Assembly (NCBI RefSeq): GCF_011058165.1
Contig: NZ_JAALEG010000036.1
Coordinates: 1-52,693 of the forward strand
DNA: 52,693 bases
Direction of reading: 5' to 3'
Origin: Rhodococcus aetherivorans
GTDB lineage: Bacteria > Actinomycetota > Actinomycetes > Mycobacteriales > Mycobacteriaceae
The notes beneath the pieces were generated by a model. That model was not told where the DNA came from, searched no databases, and worked only from the letters and a program-made list of their open reading frames with translations. Each line of letters starts with the position of its first letter. The first letter of the stretch is position 1. This document shows, one piece after another, positions 15,826 to 26,706 of the stretch. The position numbers and the translations under genes are program-made.

Positions 15826-16347
15826 GTGGAGACACTGACCGACCTGCTCACGAGCGGTGCGGCACCCTGGTGGGCCGTACCGGTGGGACTCACGGCCGGC
15901 GTGCTCCTCGGCGTCCTCGCCACCCGGATCGGCGCGCGACCCCCGCGACGGAACGCCGCCGTGGCCGCTCCCCTGCGGGCGGCCGATCGCGCGCTGCAGG
16001 TTCGCTTCCTGCACGCCGCCGACAGCGTCTACAACCACCTGTTCGAGGCGGATCACTCCGCCCTCGCCGAGGCCGACCTCACCGAGGCCCTGCAATCCGA
16101 CGACCTGCACCTGCGCTCGGTCGCCCGCGGCATCGTCGACCTCGACGCGATCGTCAACGAGATGCGGCTGTCCGCTCCCGATCCGGTGCTCGCCGCCGCC
16201 GTCGCCCTCTTCGGATACCTCACCGCCGTCTCGAGCGACGGAACCGACGACCTCGACGAGTTCCGGGACCGCTACCTGACCCGCAAGTCCGCGTTCGTCG
16301 ACGCCGTCCGCGCCGCCCACCCGCCGGCCGGCCCGGTCCCCGCCTGA
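15826..16347 (+). CDS. Hypothetical protein with single N-terminal membrane anchor
   Basis: 173-residue protein. One hydrophobic helix (WWAVPVGLTAGVLLGVLATR, about residues 15-34) is followed by a hydrophilic, acidic, helix-rich domain. This looks like a type II-anchored or signal-anchored protein with a cytoplasmic body (Arg-rich flank RIGARPPRRN after the helix). No family is recognised. GTG 15826 is chosen for its -10/AGGA context; an in-frame GTG at 15781 would add 15 residues. Divergent from the 15380 gene. Confidence 0.6.
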   Translation: METLTDLLTSGAAPWWAVPVGLTAGVLLGVLATRIGARPPRRNAAVAAPLRAADRALQVRFLHAADSVYNHLFEADHSALAEADLTEALQSDDLHLRSVARGIVDLDAIVNEMRLSAPDPVLAAAVALFGYLTAVSSDGTDDLDEFRDRYLTRKSAFVDAVRAAHPPAGPVPA

Positions 16348-16508
16348 GCCCGTCGCCACTGTCGACTGCATCGCGTCACCACCACCACGTCACCGCTCAC
16401 GTCACGCGGGGCCCGCCCTCGACACAGGTCCACAACAGGAACATCGCGGCCCGCGCCGCGCGCATTACCGCCGCCGCGGGCGGATCCCCCCGCCGGCGCG
16501 ACGGCCGG

Positions 16509-16514
16509 TAGGGT
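16509..16514 (+). promoter_or_regulatory. -10-like element (TAGGGT) for leaderless GNAT mRNA
   Basis: TAGGGT ends 7 bases before GTG 16522; no SD is visible. Same start architecture as several neighbours. Confidence 0.35.
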
Positions 16515-16521
16515 CGTTGGC

Positions 16522-16800
16522 GTGACCAACGACGAGCACCGCATCGAACATCACGCCGAGCAGTCCCGATTCGCGTTGTACACCGGCGACACCCTCGCCG
16601 CGTTCGCCGACTACACCGACTCGGACGGTGTGCGCGACTTCGACCACACCGTCACCCAGCCCCGGTTCCGCGGTCACGGACTCGCCGCCGAGGTGGTCCG
16701 CCACGCCCTCGATGCCACCCGTTCGGAGGGCCTGAAGATCGCGGCCTCGTGCTGGTACGTCGCGCAGTTCCTCGACGCGAACCCCGAATACCGGAACTGA
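16522..16800 (+). CDS. Small GNAT-type N-acetyltransferase (YjdJ/COG2388-like)
   Basis: 92-residue short acetyltransferase-fold protein. The acetyl-CoA loop is PRFRGHGLAAEVVRHAL (about residues 51-67), preceded by FDHTVTQP and followed by GLKIAASCWYVAQFLDANPEY. This is the characteristic layout of the minimal YjdJ-like GNATs. The acceptor is unknown. The stop is followed by a tandem repeat of hairpins. Confidence 0.8.
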   Translation: MTNDEHRIEHHAEQSRFALYTGDTLAAFADYTDSDGVRDFDHTVTQPRFRGHGLAAEVVRHALDATRSEGLKIAASCWYVAQFLDANPEYRN

Positions 16801-16806
16801 CTCGCC

Positions 16807-16890
16807 GAGGCGCCGCCTCAATCAGCACGGAGGCGCCGCCTCTATCAGCACGGAGGCGCGCGCCTCTAACAGCGCGGAGGCGCCCGCCTC
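16807..16890. repeat. Four tandem 23-24 bp hairpin repeats between convergent genes
   Basis: Four units begin at 16807, 16830, 16853 and 16877. Each starts with a self-complementary GAGGCG-N1-2-CGCCTC and is joined to the next by AATCAGCACG, TATCAGCACG or TAACAGCGCG. Each unit can fold into a 6 bp hairpin. The block fills the gap between two convergent stops and probably serves as a multi-hairpin bidirectional terminator. Unit count may vary among strains. Confidence 0.8.
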
Positions 16891-16892
16891 GC

Positions 16893-17579
16893 TCAGCGGG
16901 CGCCGGCCTGCCCGGTGGGGGCACCCCCGGCGCGCAGGCAAAGGCCCAGCGCGACGAGCGTGGGGAAGACGACCAACCAGAGAATGCCCCGCTGCACGAG
17001 ACCCGCGAGGTCGTGCAGGGGCGCGTCGTCGGGCAGCACCAGCACGACCATGAGCGGCACGCCGGCCGCGGCGACGAGTCCCGCACCGAGCACGTAGCGC
17101 GACAGCGCCGGGAACCGCCCGTCGCGTGCGAGACGGCGCGACGTCACGACCAGGCCGAGCGCGATGCACGAGAAGAACGTGAAGCCCGAGACGAAGTGGT
17201 AGCCCGGGTCGTAGGTGACCCCCGCTGCGTCCTCCCGCAGCGGGAACACCGCCGCGAGCAGTGCGCCGACGCCGGCGAGACCGATCAGCACCGGGCCGAG
17301 GGCGCCCGTCCGGTCGGCCGCCGGTCCCCGGTGCACGGCGACGGTGAAGATCAGCAGCAGGAGTCCGAACACGACGAAGTTGAACTGCTGGATCCAGCCG
17401 TTCGGGCCGGCTTCGAGCGCACTGATCGTTTCCGCGGTCGGGCTGTACTCGTCCCGCCGGGCTGCCTGCTGCGCCAGCACCACCACGGTGAAGAGGAGGG
17501 GCGCGACGATCCCGGCGAGTGCGGCGGCACGTCCCCGAACCAGCCGCGTACCGGGTCCGACGCCGACGTGTGCGCTCAT
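16893..17579 (-). CDS. DUF998 family integral membrane protein
   Basis: 228-residue membrane protein with about six hydrophobic segments (e.g. ALAGIVAPLLFTVVVLAQQA, FVVFGLLLLIFTVAV, VLIGLAGVGALLAAVFP, FTFFSCIALGLVV, YVLGAGLVAAAGVPLMVVLV). DUF998 marks include YSPTAETISALEAGPNGWIQ after the first helix. Function unknown. The ATG at 17579 has GGAG 7 bases upstream, and a -10-like TAACGT lies further up. Confidence 0.78.
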   Translation of the reverse strand: MSAHVGVGPGTRLVRGRAAALAGIVAPLLFTVVVLAQQAARRDEYSPTAETISALEAGPNGWIQQFNFVVFGLLLLIFTVAVHRGPAADRTGALGPVLIGLAGVGALLAAVFPLREDAAGVTYDPGYHFVSGFTFFSCIALGLVVTSRRLARDGRFPALSRYVLGAGLVAAAGVPLMVVLVLPDDAPLHDLAGLVQRGILWLVVFPTLVALGLCLRAGGAPTGQAGAR

Positions 17580-17714
17580 GACCGCTCCTGACCGAGTCCG
17601 AATCTGCCGTCGCAGAGGACGTTAGGAGCACCGACGGTGACCGGCATCGGAAGGATTGCCCATTCGGCCCGCCCCGGGATGGGAACTTCGACCCATCGCC
17701 CGGCGGACGCGGCC

Positions 17715-17744
17715 CGTGGGCCTGCGCCGCGGCGCAGGCCCACG
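17715..17744 (-). terminator. Terminator of the oxidase-ridA-tatA operon
   Basis: A perfect 30-base palindrome; the first half is CGTGGGCCTGCGCCG. It begins 3 bases past the tatA stop in the direction of transcription. It is the strongest hairpin in this region. Confidence 0.85.
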
Positions 17745-17747
17745 CGT

Positions 17748-17921
17748 TCACAGCTCCCGTGGCGCGTCGCCGGTGTCCGTATGCAACTCACCCACTTCCG
17801 TCTTCAGGATTCGCATCGACCGTCCGAGGCCCCGTGCGGCCTCGGGCAGCCGCTTGGATCCGAACAACACCAGCACCACGAGAGCAATGATCGCCCAGTG
17901 GGCGGGACTGAGTGCTCCCAT
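17748..17921 (-). CDS. tatA: Short TatA-type twin-arginine translocase subunit
   Basis: 57-residue TatA/E family protein that would oligomerise into the Tat translocation pore. It has a short N-terminal membrane helix (HWAIIALVVLVLFG), the FG hinge, then the amphipathic helix SKRLPEAARGLGRSMRILKT and a brief acidic tail. Housekeeping TatA is usually longer (about 80-90) because of a charged tail, so this looks like a reduced, accessory copy. Its ATG overlaps the ridA-like stop as TGATG, placing it in the same operon as a Tat-signal oxidase. No tatB or tatC is nearby. Confidence 0.85.
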   Translation of the reverse strand: MGALSPAHWAIIALVVLVLFGSKRLPEAARGLGRSMRILKTEVGELHTDTGDAPREL

Positions 17922-18592
17922 CAGCGGGGTCCCTTCCCCTCGGGGTAGACGGCGTCGACCTCCACTTCGACGAGCCACCCGGCCACCGGCAGACTCGCCA
18001 CCTCCAGCGCGAATCGGCTCGGGCGAGCCGGGTTGCGTTCGAGCGGCGCGGCGGGCTCGGCGGTCCCCATCGGCACCAGCTCGGTGTCGCCGGTCTCGAG
18101 GTTGGTGTTCGCGAAGAACTGGCGGTACGCCCGGTTCCATCCGGCGTAGTCGGCGCGATCCGTCCCCGGGGCGTTGTCGAGGAAGACCCGCATCGTGGTC
18201 ACGTCCGCCAGACCGAGCCCCTGAGCCTCGAGATTGTCGCGGATCTTGCGGAGCACATTGATGCCCTGCGCCTCGGTGACCGTCACCCCGGCCGGGAGGA
18301 CACCGCCCGCGAAGGTCGCGGTGTCGATGTAGGACTCCGGGGACCCCTGCGGCGCGGCGGTGTTCGCGGCCGACGGCCCGATTCCGCTGGTCTTGTACAC
18401 GGCGGCGCTGGCGCCGATGCCCACGCCCTCGGCGATCATCGGGTTGGCCTCCCCGACCGGCAGCACCGACTGCACGAGCACGGGCGGTGCCGAGCCGGCC
18501 TCCGCGTCCGTGGACGAGCACGCCACGGTCGAGGCGCCGACGACGGGCAGGACCAGGGCCGCGAGAACGGTTCGGGCGGCACGCTTGTTCAT
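17921..18592 (-). CDS. Exported RidA-family (YjgF/UK114) protein, putative extracellular enamine/imine deaminase
   Basis: 223-residue protein: a signal sequence (NKRAARTVLAALVLPVVGA) with a weak lipobox (TVAC, Cys25), then a RidA-like domain. RidA enzymes hydrolyse 2-iminoacids to 2-oxoacids and ammonia. The catalytic Arg equivalent to E. coli Arg105 is kept (R193 in RPSRFALEVASLP), and VEVEVDAVYPEG matches the family's last strand. It is longer than cytoplasmic RidA (about 130), with extra loops. AAGGAGAG precedes ATG 18592 by 5 bases. It lies 28 bases downstream of an L-amino acid oxidase, which makes exactly the imino acids RidA uses. Whether it is lipid-anchored or freely secreted is uncertain. 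Confidence 0.82.
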   Translation of the reverse strand: MNKRAARTVLAALVLPVVGASTVACSSTDAEAGSAPPVLVQSVLPVGEANPMIAEGVGIGASAAVYKTSGIGPSAANTAAPQGSPESYIDTATFAGGVLPAGVTVTEAQGINVLRKIRDNLEAQGLGLADVTTMRVFLDNAPGTDRADYAGWNRAYRQFFANTNLETGDTELVPMGTAEPAAPLERNPARPSRFALEVASLPVAGWLVEVEVDAVYPEGKGPR

Positions 18593-18620
18593 GGATCTCT
18601 CCTTGTCCGGGATGGGGATG

Positions 18621-21932
<3,312 letters not shown>

Positions 21933-21934
21933 CG

Positions 21935-22678
21935 GTGGCGCGCGAGGTCACCGGCCGGGAGCCGACGGCCGTGCAGCGTGCGCTGGCCCTGCTCGAGGCG
22001 GTAGCTCAGCTGGGTTCGGGCGCGACGGCCAAGGATCTGGCCCGGCTCACCCGCATCCCGCCGGCGACCGCGTACCGGCTGCTCAACCTCCTCGTCGCCG
22101 ACGGCTATCTGGTGCGGGTGCACGACCTGTCGGGTTTCGCGCTCGGCCGACGGACGCAGGAGCTGGCGGCAACACCGCACGTGGAGACGTGGCCGGTGGC
22201 CGAGGTGCTCGAGGATCTGCGCGCCCAGGTGCGGCACGGGGTGTATCTGGCCTCCTACGAACGGGACCGGATCCGGCTGGTGGATCGCGACCCGGACCAC
22301 GAGCTGCTGGGCGAGTCGTCGTTGACCCGGCACCTGCACGCGTCCGCGATCGGGAAGCTGCTTCTCGCCGACCGCCCCCATCTCGTCCCCGGCACAACCC
22401 TGCCGAAAGTGGGGCCGCGCACGATCGTCGAGCTCGACCGGCTCGCGATCGAGCTGAGTCGCATCCGGAGCCTCGACGTGTCCGTCGAGCAGGACGAATT
22501 GCGTCAGGGACGCACCGCGGTCGCCGTCCCGGTGCGCGACGACGGCACCGCGATCGTGGGATGCCTCGCGGCGATCGGCGGTACCGGGCGCATCCGCACC
22601 GACGATCGGGATCTGATCGATCTGCTCCACGAGTTCGCCGGGCGTCTGCGGCTGCCCGGCGCAGCGCGACGCACGTGA
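21935..22678 (+). CDS. IclR family transcriptional regulator
   Basis: 247-residue regulator. The N-terminal winged helix (VQRALALLEAVAQLGSGATA; KDLARLTRIPPATAYRLLNL, about residues 13-53) is followed by the IclR effector domain (HLHASAIGKLLLA; ELRQGRTAVAVPVRDD). GTG 21935 starts 2 bases after the permease stop, so the two are one transcription unit. The likely target is the divergent oxidase/permease promoter region; the effector may be an amino acid or oxoacid, which is inference. Confidence 0.85.
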   Translation: MAREVTGREPTAVQRALALLEAVAQLGSGATAKDLARLTRIPPATAYRLLNLLVADGYLVRVHDLSGFALGRRTQELAATPHVETWPVAEVLEDLRAQVRHGVYLASYERDRIRLVDRDPDHELLGESSLTRHLHASAIGKLLLADRPHLVPGTTLPKVGPRTIVELDRLAIELSRIRSLDVSVEQDELRQGRTAVAVPVRDDGTAIVGCLAAIGGTGRIRTDDRDLIDLLHEFAGRLRLPGAARRT

Positions 22679-22697
22679 GCGGGGTCCACGCGCCGGG

Positions 22698-23369
22698 TCA
22701 GCGGGACGCGTGCAGATTCCGGGCGGTCGGCGACGTCTCGACCGAGGCCGGGTCCGGTTCGGTGCCGAGAATCCGGTCGGCGGTGCCCGCGGTGGTGACG
22801 GTGAACCAGTAGTGCTCGTTCTTGAAATGGTGGTGCCGATGGTGGCGCCACACCGCGCGGTAGGGCCGCGAGTTCGGGCGGTAGTCCGTGTGGATGAGGT
22901 AGTGCGTCCATTCGTAGCTCAGGCCCAGGACGCCGACGGTCACCAGGAACGTCAGTGCCAGGCCGGCCCTGGGGAAGGCCAGCCATGCGCCGGCGACGAG
23001 AACCGGCAGCAGCCACACCAGGGTCTGCCAGGGAATGAAGATCAGCGGCACGTCGCGCGGGTCGCAGTGGTGCTCGCGGTGCTTGCGGGCCAGCAGCGAA
23101 TCCAGCGTCAGTCCGGCGATCCGGCGCGGCCGCCAGTGCAGGATGCCGACGTGGATGACCCATTCCACCAGCGGGAACACCAGCAGGGCGACCAGTGGGA
23201 CCAGGGCGTCGGAGATCTGCCAGTCGCCGCGGAGAACCCGCGCGACGCTCGCGGCGGCGAGCATCGCGCCGATCATCCACGGCGACGGGTGCCGCGCGAA
23301 CTCGGCGGCGGCGTCCCACAGGCCGATCGAGGTGCGACGGCTACGCCGTTCGGTCCGATCCGTGCTCAT
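22698..23369 (-). CDS. Membrane fatty acid hydroxylase / sterol desaturase superfamily protein
   Basis: 223-residue membrane di-iron enzyme. The superfamily's His clusters are visible: EWVIHVGILHW, KHREHH, THYLIHTDY and HHRHHHFKNEHYW. Three to four hydrophobic helices separate them (e.g. LVPLVALLVFPLVEWVI, LVWLLPVLVAGAWLAFP). It probably hydroxylates or desaturates a lipid acyl chain in the membrane; the substrate is unknown. Its ATG overlaps the stop of the GntR regulator (ATGA), so it is probably under that regulator's direct control. Confidence 0.8.
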   Translation of the reverse strand: MSTDRTERRSRRTSIGLWDAAAEFARHPSPWMIGAMLAAASVARVLRGDWQISDALVPLVALLVFPLVEWVIHVGILHWRPRRIAGLTLDSLLARKHREHHCDPRDVPLIFIPWQTLVWLLPVLVAGAWLAFPRAGLALTFLVTVGVLGLSYEWTHYLIHTDYRPNSRPYRAVWRHHRHHHFKNEHYWFTVTTAGTADRILGTEPDPASVETSPTARNLHASR

Positions 23370-24100
23370 GCCCGGCTCCTCGCATCTGCGTGTTCCGCAT
23401 GGTCGATGGCGGTTGTCAGGGCCGACGTGCCCAGGTCGAGCAGTTCCCCGGCGGCGCGTTCGGCGCCGTCCTCGTCGTGGGCGACGATCGCGCCGGCGAG
23501 CCGTTCGTAGAGGTCGGTGCGGCCGACTTCGGCGACCAGGACGCCGGCCATCGCGGTCATGGCCGGTTCGTAGGCGTTGCGCAGGCTGTTGAAGATCAAC
23601 CGGAACGCGAGGGAGTCGGCCGCGTCGACGACGCGTTCCCAGAATTCGAGGGCGGCGACCTGCAGCGCGACGGGGTCCTCTCCCGTCGCGAGCCGCGCCA
23701 CAGCGTCGCGCAACCGGGGTTCCGTCTCGTCCGTCGCGCGGGCGGCGGCGAGCCGGGCAACCTGACGGCCGATGAGGCGTCGGGCCTCGAGGACGCTGCG
23801 GACGACGTCCCAGTCGGGCCGGCCGTCGCGCACGAGCAGCCGCGGGAGCAGCTCCGGACCGGCCTGGGTGCGGAAGTCGCGGACCGACGTCGCCTCCCCC
23901 TGGCGCACCTCCACCAGACCCGCGTGGGATAGCCGGGAAATCGCCTCGCGGACAGCGGGTCTCGATACACCGAACGCTTCGGCCAGGTTGCGCTCGCTCG
24001 GCAGCGCCGCCCCGGCGGCGAGGTCGCCCCCGAGCACCCGGGCGGCGATCTGGTCGTACACCTCGCCGGAGGCGGACTTGCGGGCGATCGGCTCGAACAT
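23366..24100 (-). CDS. GntR family regulator, FadR subfamily
   Basis: 244-residue regulator with an N-terminal GntR winged helix (LPSERNLAEAFGVSRPAVRE, about residues 33-52; LSHAGLVEVRQGEATSV) and an all-helical FCD ligand domain (VVRSVLEARRLIGRQVARLA; FWERVVDAADSLAFRLIFNS). It should bind a small acid or acyl ligand. Start at ATG 24100; a FadR-like operator lies 38-54 bases upstream. It is co-transcribed with the membrane hydroxylase. Regulation of a lipid hydroxylase by a FadR-type sensor fits fatty acid control. Confidence 0.85.
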   Translation of the reverse strand: MFEPIARKSASGEVYDQIAARVLGGDLAAGAALPSERNLAEAFGVSRPAVREAISRLSHAGLVEVRQGEATSVRDFRTQAGPELLPRLLVRDGRPDWDVVRSVLEARRLIGRQVARLAAARATDETEPRLRDAVARLATGEDPVALQVAALEFWERVVDAADSLAFRLIFNSLRNAYEPAMTAMAGVLVAEVGRTDLYERLAGAIVAHDEDGAERAAGELLDLGTSALTTAIDHAEHADARSRA

Positions 24101-24137
24101 CACGGACCGACCGTAGGCCGGAACCCGGCCAGAGGTC

Positions 24138-24154
24138 AAGTGGTCATACCAGTT
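24138..24154. promoter_or_regulatory. FadR/GntR-type operator
   Basis: AAGTGGTCATACCAGTT matches the E. coli FadR consensus AACTGGTCNGACCAGTT at 14 of 16 fixed positions, with the core TGGT-N3-ACCA dyad intact. It sits 38 bases upstream of the GntR gene start, so autoregulation of the regulator-hydroxylase pair is likely. Confidence 0.6.
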
Positions 24155-24161
24155 TGGTGTC

Positions 24162-24212
24162 GGCCGAATGTCACAGCAGGCCGATCTGAGCGAAGTGATG
24201 TGACATTCGGCC
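24162..24212. repeat. 14-bp perfect inverted repeat between esterase and gntR
   Basis: GGCCGAATGTCACA (24162-24175) is repeated inverted as TGTGACATTCGGCC (24199-24212) with a 23-base centre. It lies just past the esterase stop and upstream of the FadR-type operator. It may be the esterase terminator with an unusually long loop, or a two-site operator. Confidence 0.55.
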
Positions 24213-24229
24213 CGCACGGAGCCGCCCGA

Positions 24230-25771
24230 TCAGCTGAAGCCCATCACCTGGTCGCCCCAAGCCTCACGCAGCACCCTGTCGGGGTCCGAGACTAGGGTGT
24301 CGGTGCTGTCGATCAGCAGGGTCATCCGCTTTCCGGTGTCGTACGGCGCCCAATGCCGGGACCCGTCCAGGGCGGCGGGCACACCGTGGTGCGCGAAGGC
24401 CAGCCAGCGGCGCTGGATCCGGCCCGAGACCACCGTCGCGGCCTTGCGGCCGCCGAGCCAGAACGTGGGGTCGCGATCGAGGGTCCCGAAGTTGCCGAAG
24501 ACGTAGGGTAGTTCGGTGGCGTGGCCGGCGCCGATCCGCGCCGCCTTGAGCATCGGGGTGGCGTGGTCGAACCGGTACACCCACGTCGGCGAGTGGGCGC
24601 TGTGCGCGTCGGCGATCCACACGACCGGCATCCGGAACCCGGCGTCCCGCGAAAGCGCCATCGCCCCCGACGTTTTCGAGACGTCCGGATACGCGGAGAT
24701 GATCTCCGCGATACGGTCGGGCGGCAGCTCCGGATGATCCGCGGCGAGCGCGTCGAGCATCGCCTGCACGGAGGCGTCACTCACCGGCATCAGCGGCGAC
24801 TTCATGAAGCGGAAGATCGACGGCTCGTCCTTGTTGGACCCGATGATCAGGGGAATCCGGTGCGCGAGCCCCTTCTGGAACGCCGCCACCGGGTACTTCG
24901 GCACCAGGTCGCGGTCGACCACCGGCGCCATCGCGAGCGTGCCGGGGAACTTCGTGGGGATCTCCCCGACGAGCACGTCGCCCGCATCGGTCAGCGTCTC
25001 GTGCGGCATGTCCCGCAACGCCCACACCCGGGCCGGCGTGAGGTCGAGGATCTCGAGGAACCGCTCGGCGACCCGGGCAGCCCGCTCGGACCCGTATGCC
25101 GACGTCGCCGGCGGGCTCTGCGCGATGGCCCGGTGGAACAGGCCCTCGGCGCGGGGCACGGTCATCAGGGTGGTCAGCGACCCGCCGCCCGACGACTCGC
25201 CGAACACGGTGACCCGGTCCGGGTCGCCCCCGAACGCGGAGATGCAGTCGCGCACCCACTCGAGCGCGGCGATCTGGTCCCGCAACCCGACGTTGGATTC
25301 GAAGGTGGTCCCGGCTGTCGAGAACGACGAGAAGTCGAGGAAGCCGAGGGCTCCGAGCCGGTAGTTGACCGTCACCACGACGACGTCCCCGCGTTCGGCG
25401 AGCAACCGTCCGTCGTAGATCCGCTGACCCGAGTACCCGAGGACGTAGGCGCCGCCGTGGATCCAGACCATCACCGGCCGCGGCTCCCCGTCCGGCTCCG
25501 GTGCCCAGATGTTCAGCGAGAGGCAGTCCTCGCCGATCGACAGGCCCGGGTCGATGGGGATGGGATTGTTGCGGCCCTGCGGCGCGATGGGCCCGAACCG
25601 GCGGGCGTCGAGCACGTCGGTCCACGGCTCCGGCGGTTCGGGGGCGCGGAACCGAAGGTCGCCGGACGCCGGCGCGGCGTACGGGACACCCTTCCACGCG
25701 TAGACGGAACCGTCGCGGTAGCCGCGTACGTCGCCGTACTTGCACCCGACGATGAGAGTCTCGGCGTCCAC
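24230..25771 (-). CDS. Type B carboxylesterase (carboxylesterase/lipase family)
   Basis: 513-residue alpha/beta hydrolase of the cholinesterase-like type B family, expected to hydrolyse carboxylic esters. Visible: YGDVRGYRDGSVYAWKGVPY at the N-terminus, EDCLSLNIWAPE, oxyanion segment IHGGAYVLGYSG, nucleophile Ser193 in GESSGGGS, and the catalytic His region GAGHATELPYVFGN. No signal peptide is seen, so it is cytoplasmic. GTG 25771 is preceded by GGAGGG. Upstream start codons would add a Cys-rich non-family tail and are rejected. Divergent from the TPP riboswitch. Confidence 0.88.
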   Translation of the reverse strand: MDAETLIVGCKYGDVRGYRDGSVYAWKGVPYAAPASGDLRFRAPEPPEPWTDVLDARRFGPIAPQGRNNPIPIDPGLSIGEDCLSLNIWAPEPDGEPRPVMVWIHGGAYVLGYSGQRIYDGRLLAERGDVVVVTVNYRLGALGFLDFSSFSTAGTTFESNVGLRDQIAALEWVRDCISAFGGDPDRVTVFGESSGGGSLTTLMTVPRAEGLFHRAIAQSPPATSAYGSERAARVAERFLEILDLTPARVWALRDMPHETLTDAGDVLVGEIPTKFPGTLAMAPVVDRDLVPKYPVAAFQKGLAHRIPLIIGSNKDEPSIFRFMKSPLMPVSDASVQAMLDALAADHPELPPDRIAEIISAYPDVSKTSGAMALSRDAGFRMPVVWIADAHSAHSPTWVYRFDHATPMLKAARIGAGHATELPYVFGNFGTLDRDPTFWLGGRKAATVVSGRIQRRWLAFAHHGVPAALDGSRHWAPYDTGKRMTLLIDSTDTLVSDPDRVLREAWGDQVMGFS

Positions 25772-25884
25772 GGTCCCTCCCGAACGAACGGTCTGGGGCC
25801 AAGGTACCAACAACAGACAGGCTGCACGCGCAGCCCCGGCGACCCGGCACCCCGGGCCCGCGTGGGGCGAGCCACACCCGGTGC

Positions 25885-25890
25885 TATCGT
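25885..25890 (+). promoter_or_regulatory. -10-like element for the riboswitch-tenA transcript
   Basis: TATCGT lies about 10-16 bases before the first conserved riboswitch helix, a suitable distance for its promoter. No clear -35 is seen. Confidence 0.35.
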
Positions 25891-25900
25891 CGCCTCCGTA

Positions 25901-25980
25901 GACACGGGGTGCTCCGCACACGAGCGGGAGCTGAGATCACACCCGTCGAACCTGATCAGGTAATGCTGACGAAGGGATGT
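25901..25980 (+). ncRNA. TPP riboswitch (THI element)
   Basis: The conserved parts of the thiamine pyrophosphate aptamer are in order: ACGGGGTGCTCC (P1/P2), GCTGAGATCACACCCGT with the pyrimidine-binding CUGAGA bulge, GAACCTGATCAGGTAATGCT, and GACGAAGGGATGT closing P1. The purine-rich GAAGGGA at the 3' end lies just before the tenA ATG. TPP binding could therefore hide the ribosome-binding site, pointing to translational control. Confidence 0.95.
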
Positions 25981-25986
25981 CACGGC

Positions 25987-26706
25987 ATGACCATGCCTGC
26001 CCATGCGTCGGTCCCGGAGGGGACCGAGCGCTTCACCGATCTGCTGTGGGACCGTACGAAGGTCCTGCGCGAGGCCATCGACGACCTCGAGTTCCTGCGC
26101 CGGCTCGGCGACGGGACCCTGCCGCTCGACGCGTTCCGCTTCTACATCGAGCAGGACGCCCTCTACCTCGCCGGCTACGCCAAGGCGCTCGCCCTCCTCG
26201 CGGCGAAGGCCCCGGACCCGGCCACCGCCGCGTTCTGGGCCAACAGCGCGGCGACGGCCGCCACCGAGGAATCGGCCCTGCACCGGGGTCTGCTCACCGG
26301 TGGTGTCCTGCCGCCCGCCGAGGACACCCCCGCGCACTCCCCCGCCTGCCTCGGCTACGTCTCCTACCTGACCGCCACGGTCGCCACCGATCCGTATCCG
26401 GTCGGCGCCGCCGCGGTGCTTCCGTGCTTCTGGATCTACGCCGAGGTCGGCCGCGAGCTGGCCGTCCGCGCCGCCGACGTGCTCACCGCGGACCCCACCC
26501 ACCCCTACGCCCAGTGGGTCACCACCTACGACGCGCCCGAGTTCCACGCCGCGGTCGCCACCGCCCGCGAGCTCGTCGACGTCGCGGCGGCGGCCGCCAC
26601 CGACACCGAGCGCGACGCCATGGCCGGGGCGTTCACGATCGCCACCCGCTACGAGCTGCTGTTCTGGGACACCGCGCTGAACACGCAGGACTGGCCGGCC
26701 TCATGA
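25987..26706 (+). CDS. tenA: TenA-family aminopyrimidine aminohydrolase (thiaminase II)
   Basis: 239-residue TenA enzyme that salvages the HMP moiety of thiamine by hydrolysing aminopyrimidine breakdown products. The B. subtilis active-site pattern is kept: Asp and Tyr in EQDALYL (D44/Y47 equivalents), nucleophile Cys and Tyr in PCFWIY (C135/Y139), and Glu with Phe in YELLF (E205/F208). It is therefore the TenA_C type. ATG 25987 directly follows the riboswitch, with an alternative ATG 6 bases on. Its stop overlaps the binding-protein gene (ATGA). Regulation by TPP is expected. Confidence 0.92.
   Translation: MTMPAHASVPEGTERFTDLLWDRTKVLREAIDDLEFLRRLGDGTLPLDAFRFYIEQDALYLAGYAKALALLAAKAPDPATAAFWANSAATAATEESALHRGLLTGGVLPPAEDTPAHSPACLGYVSYLTATVATDPYPVGAAAVLPCFWIYAEVGRELAVRAADVLTADPTHPYAQWVTTYDAPEFHAAVATARELVDVAAAAATDTERDAMAGAFTIATRYELLFWDTALNTQDWPAS

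Noticed and set aside
16807-16890. Four regular repeats as a CRISPR array
   Set aside because: There are no unique spacers of 25-40 bases between repeats and no cas genes. The units are contiguous hairpins, fitting a terminator.
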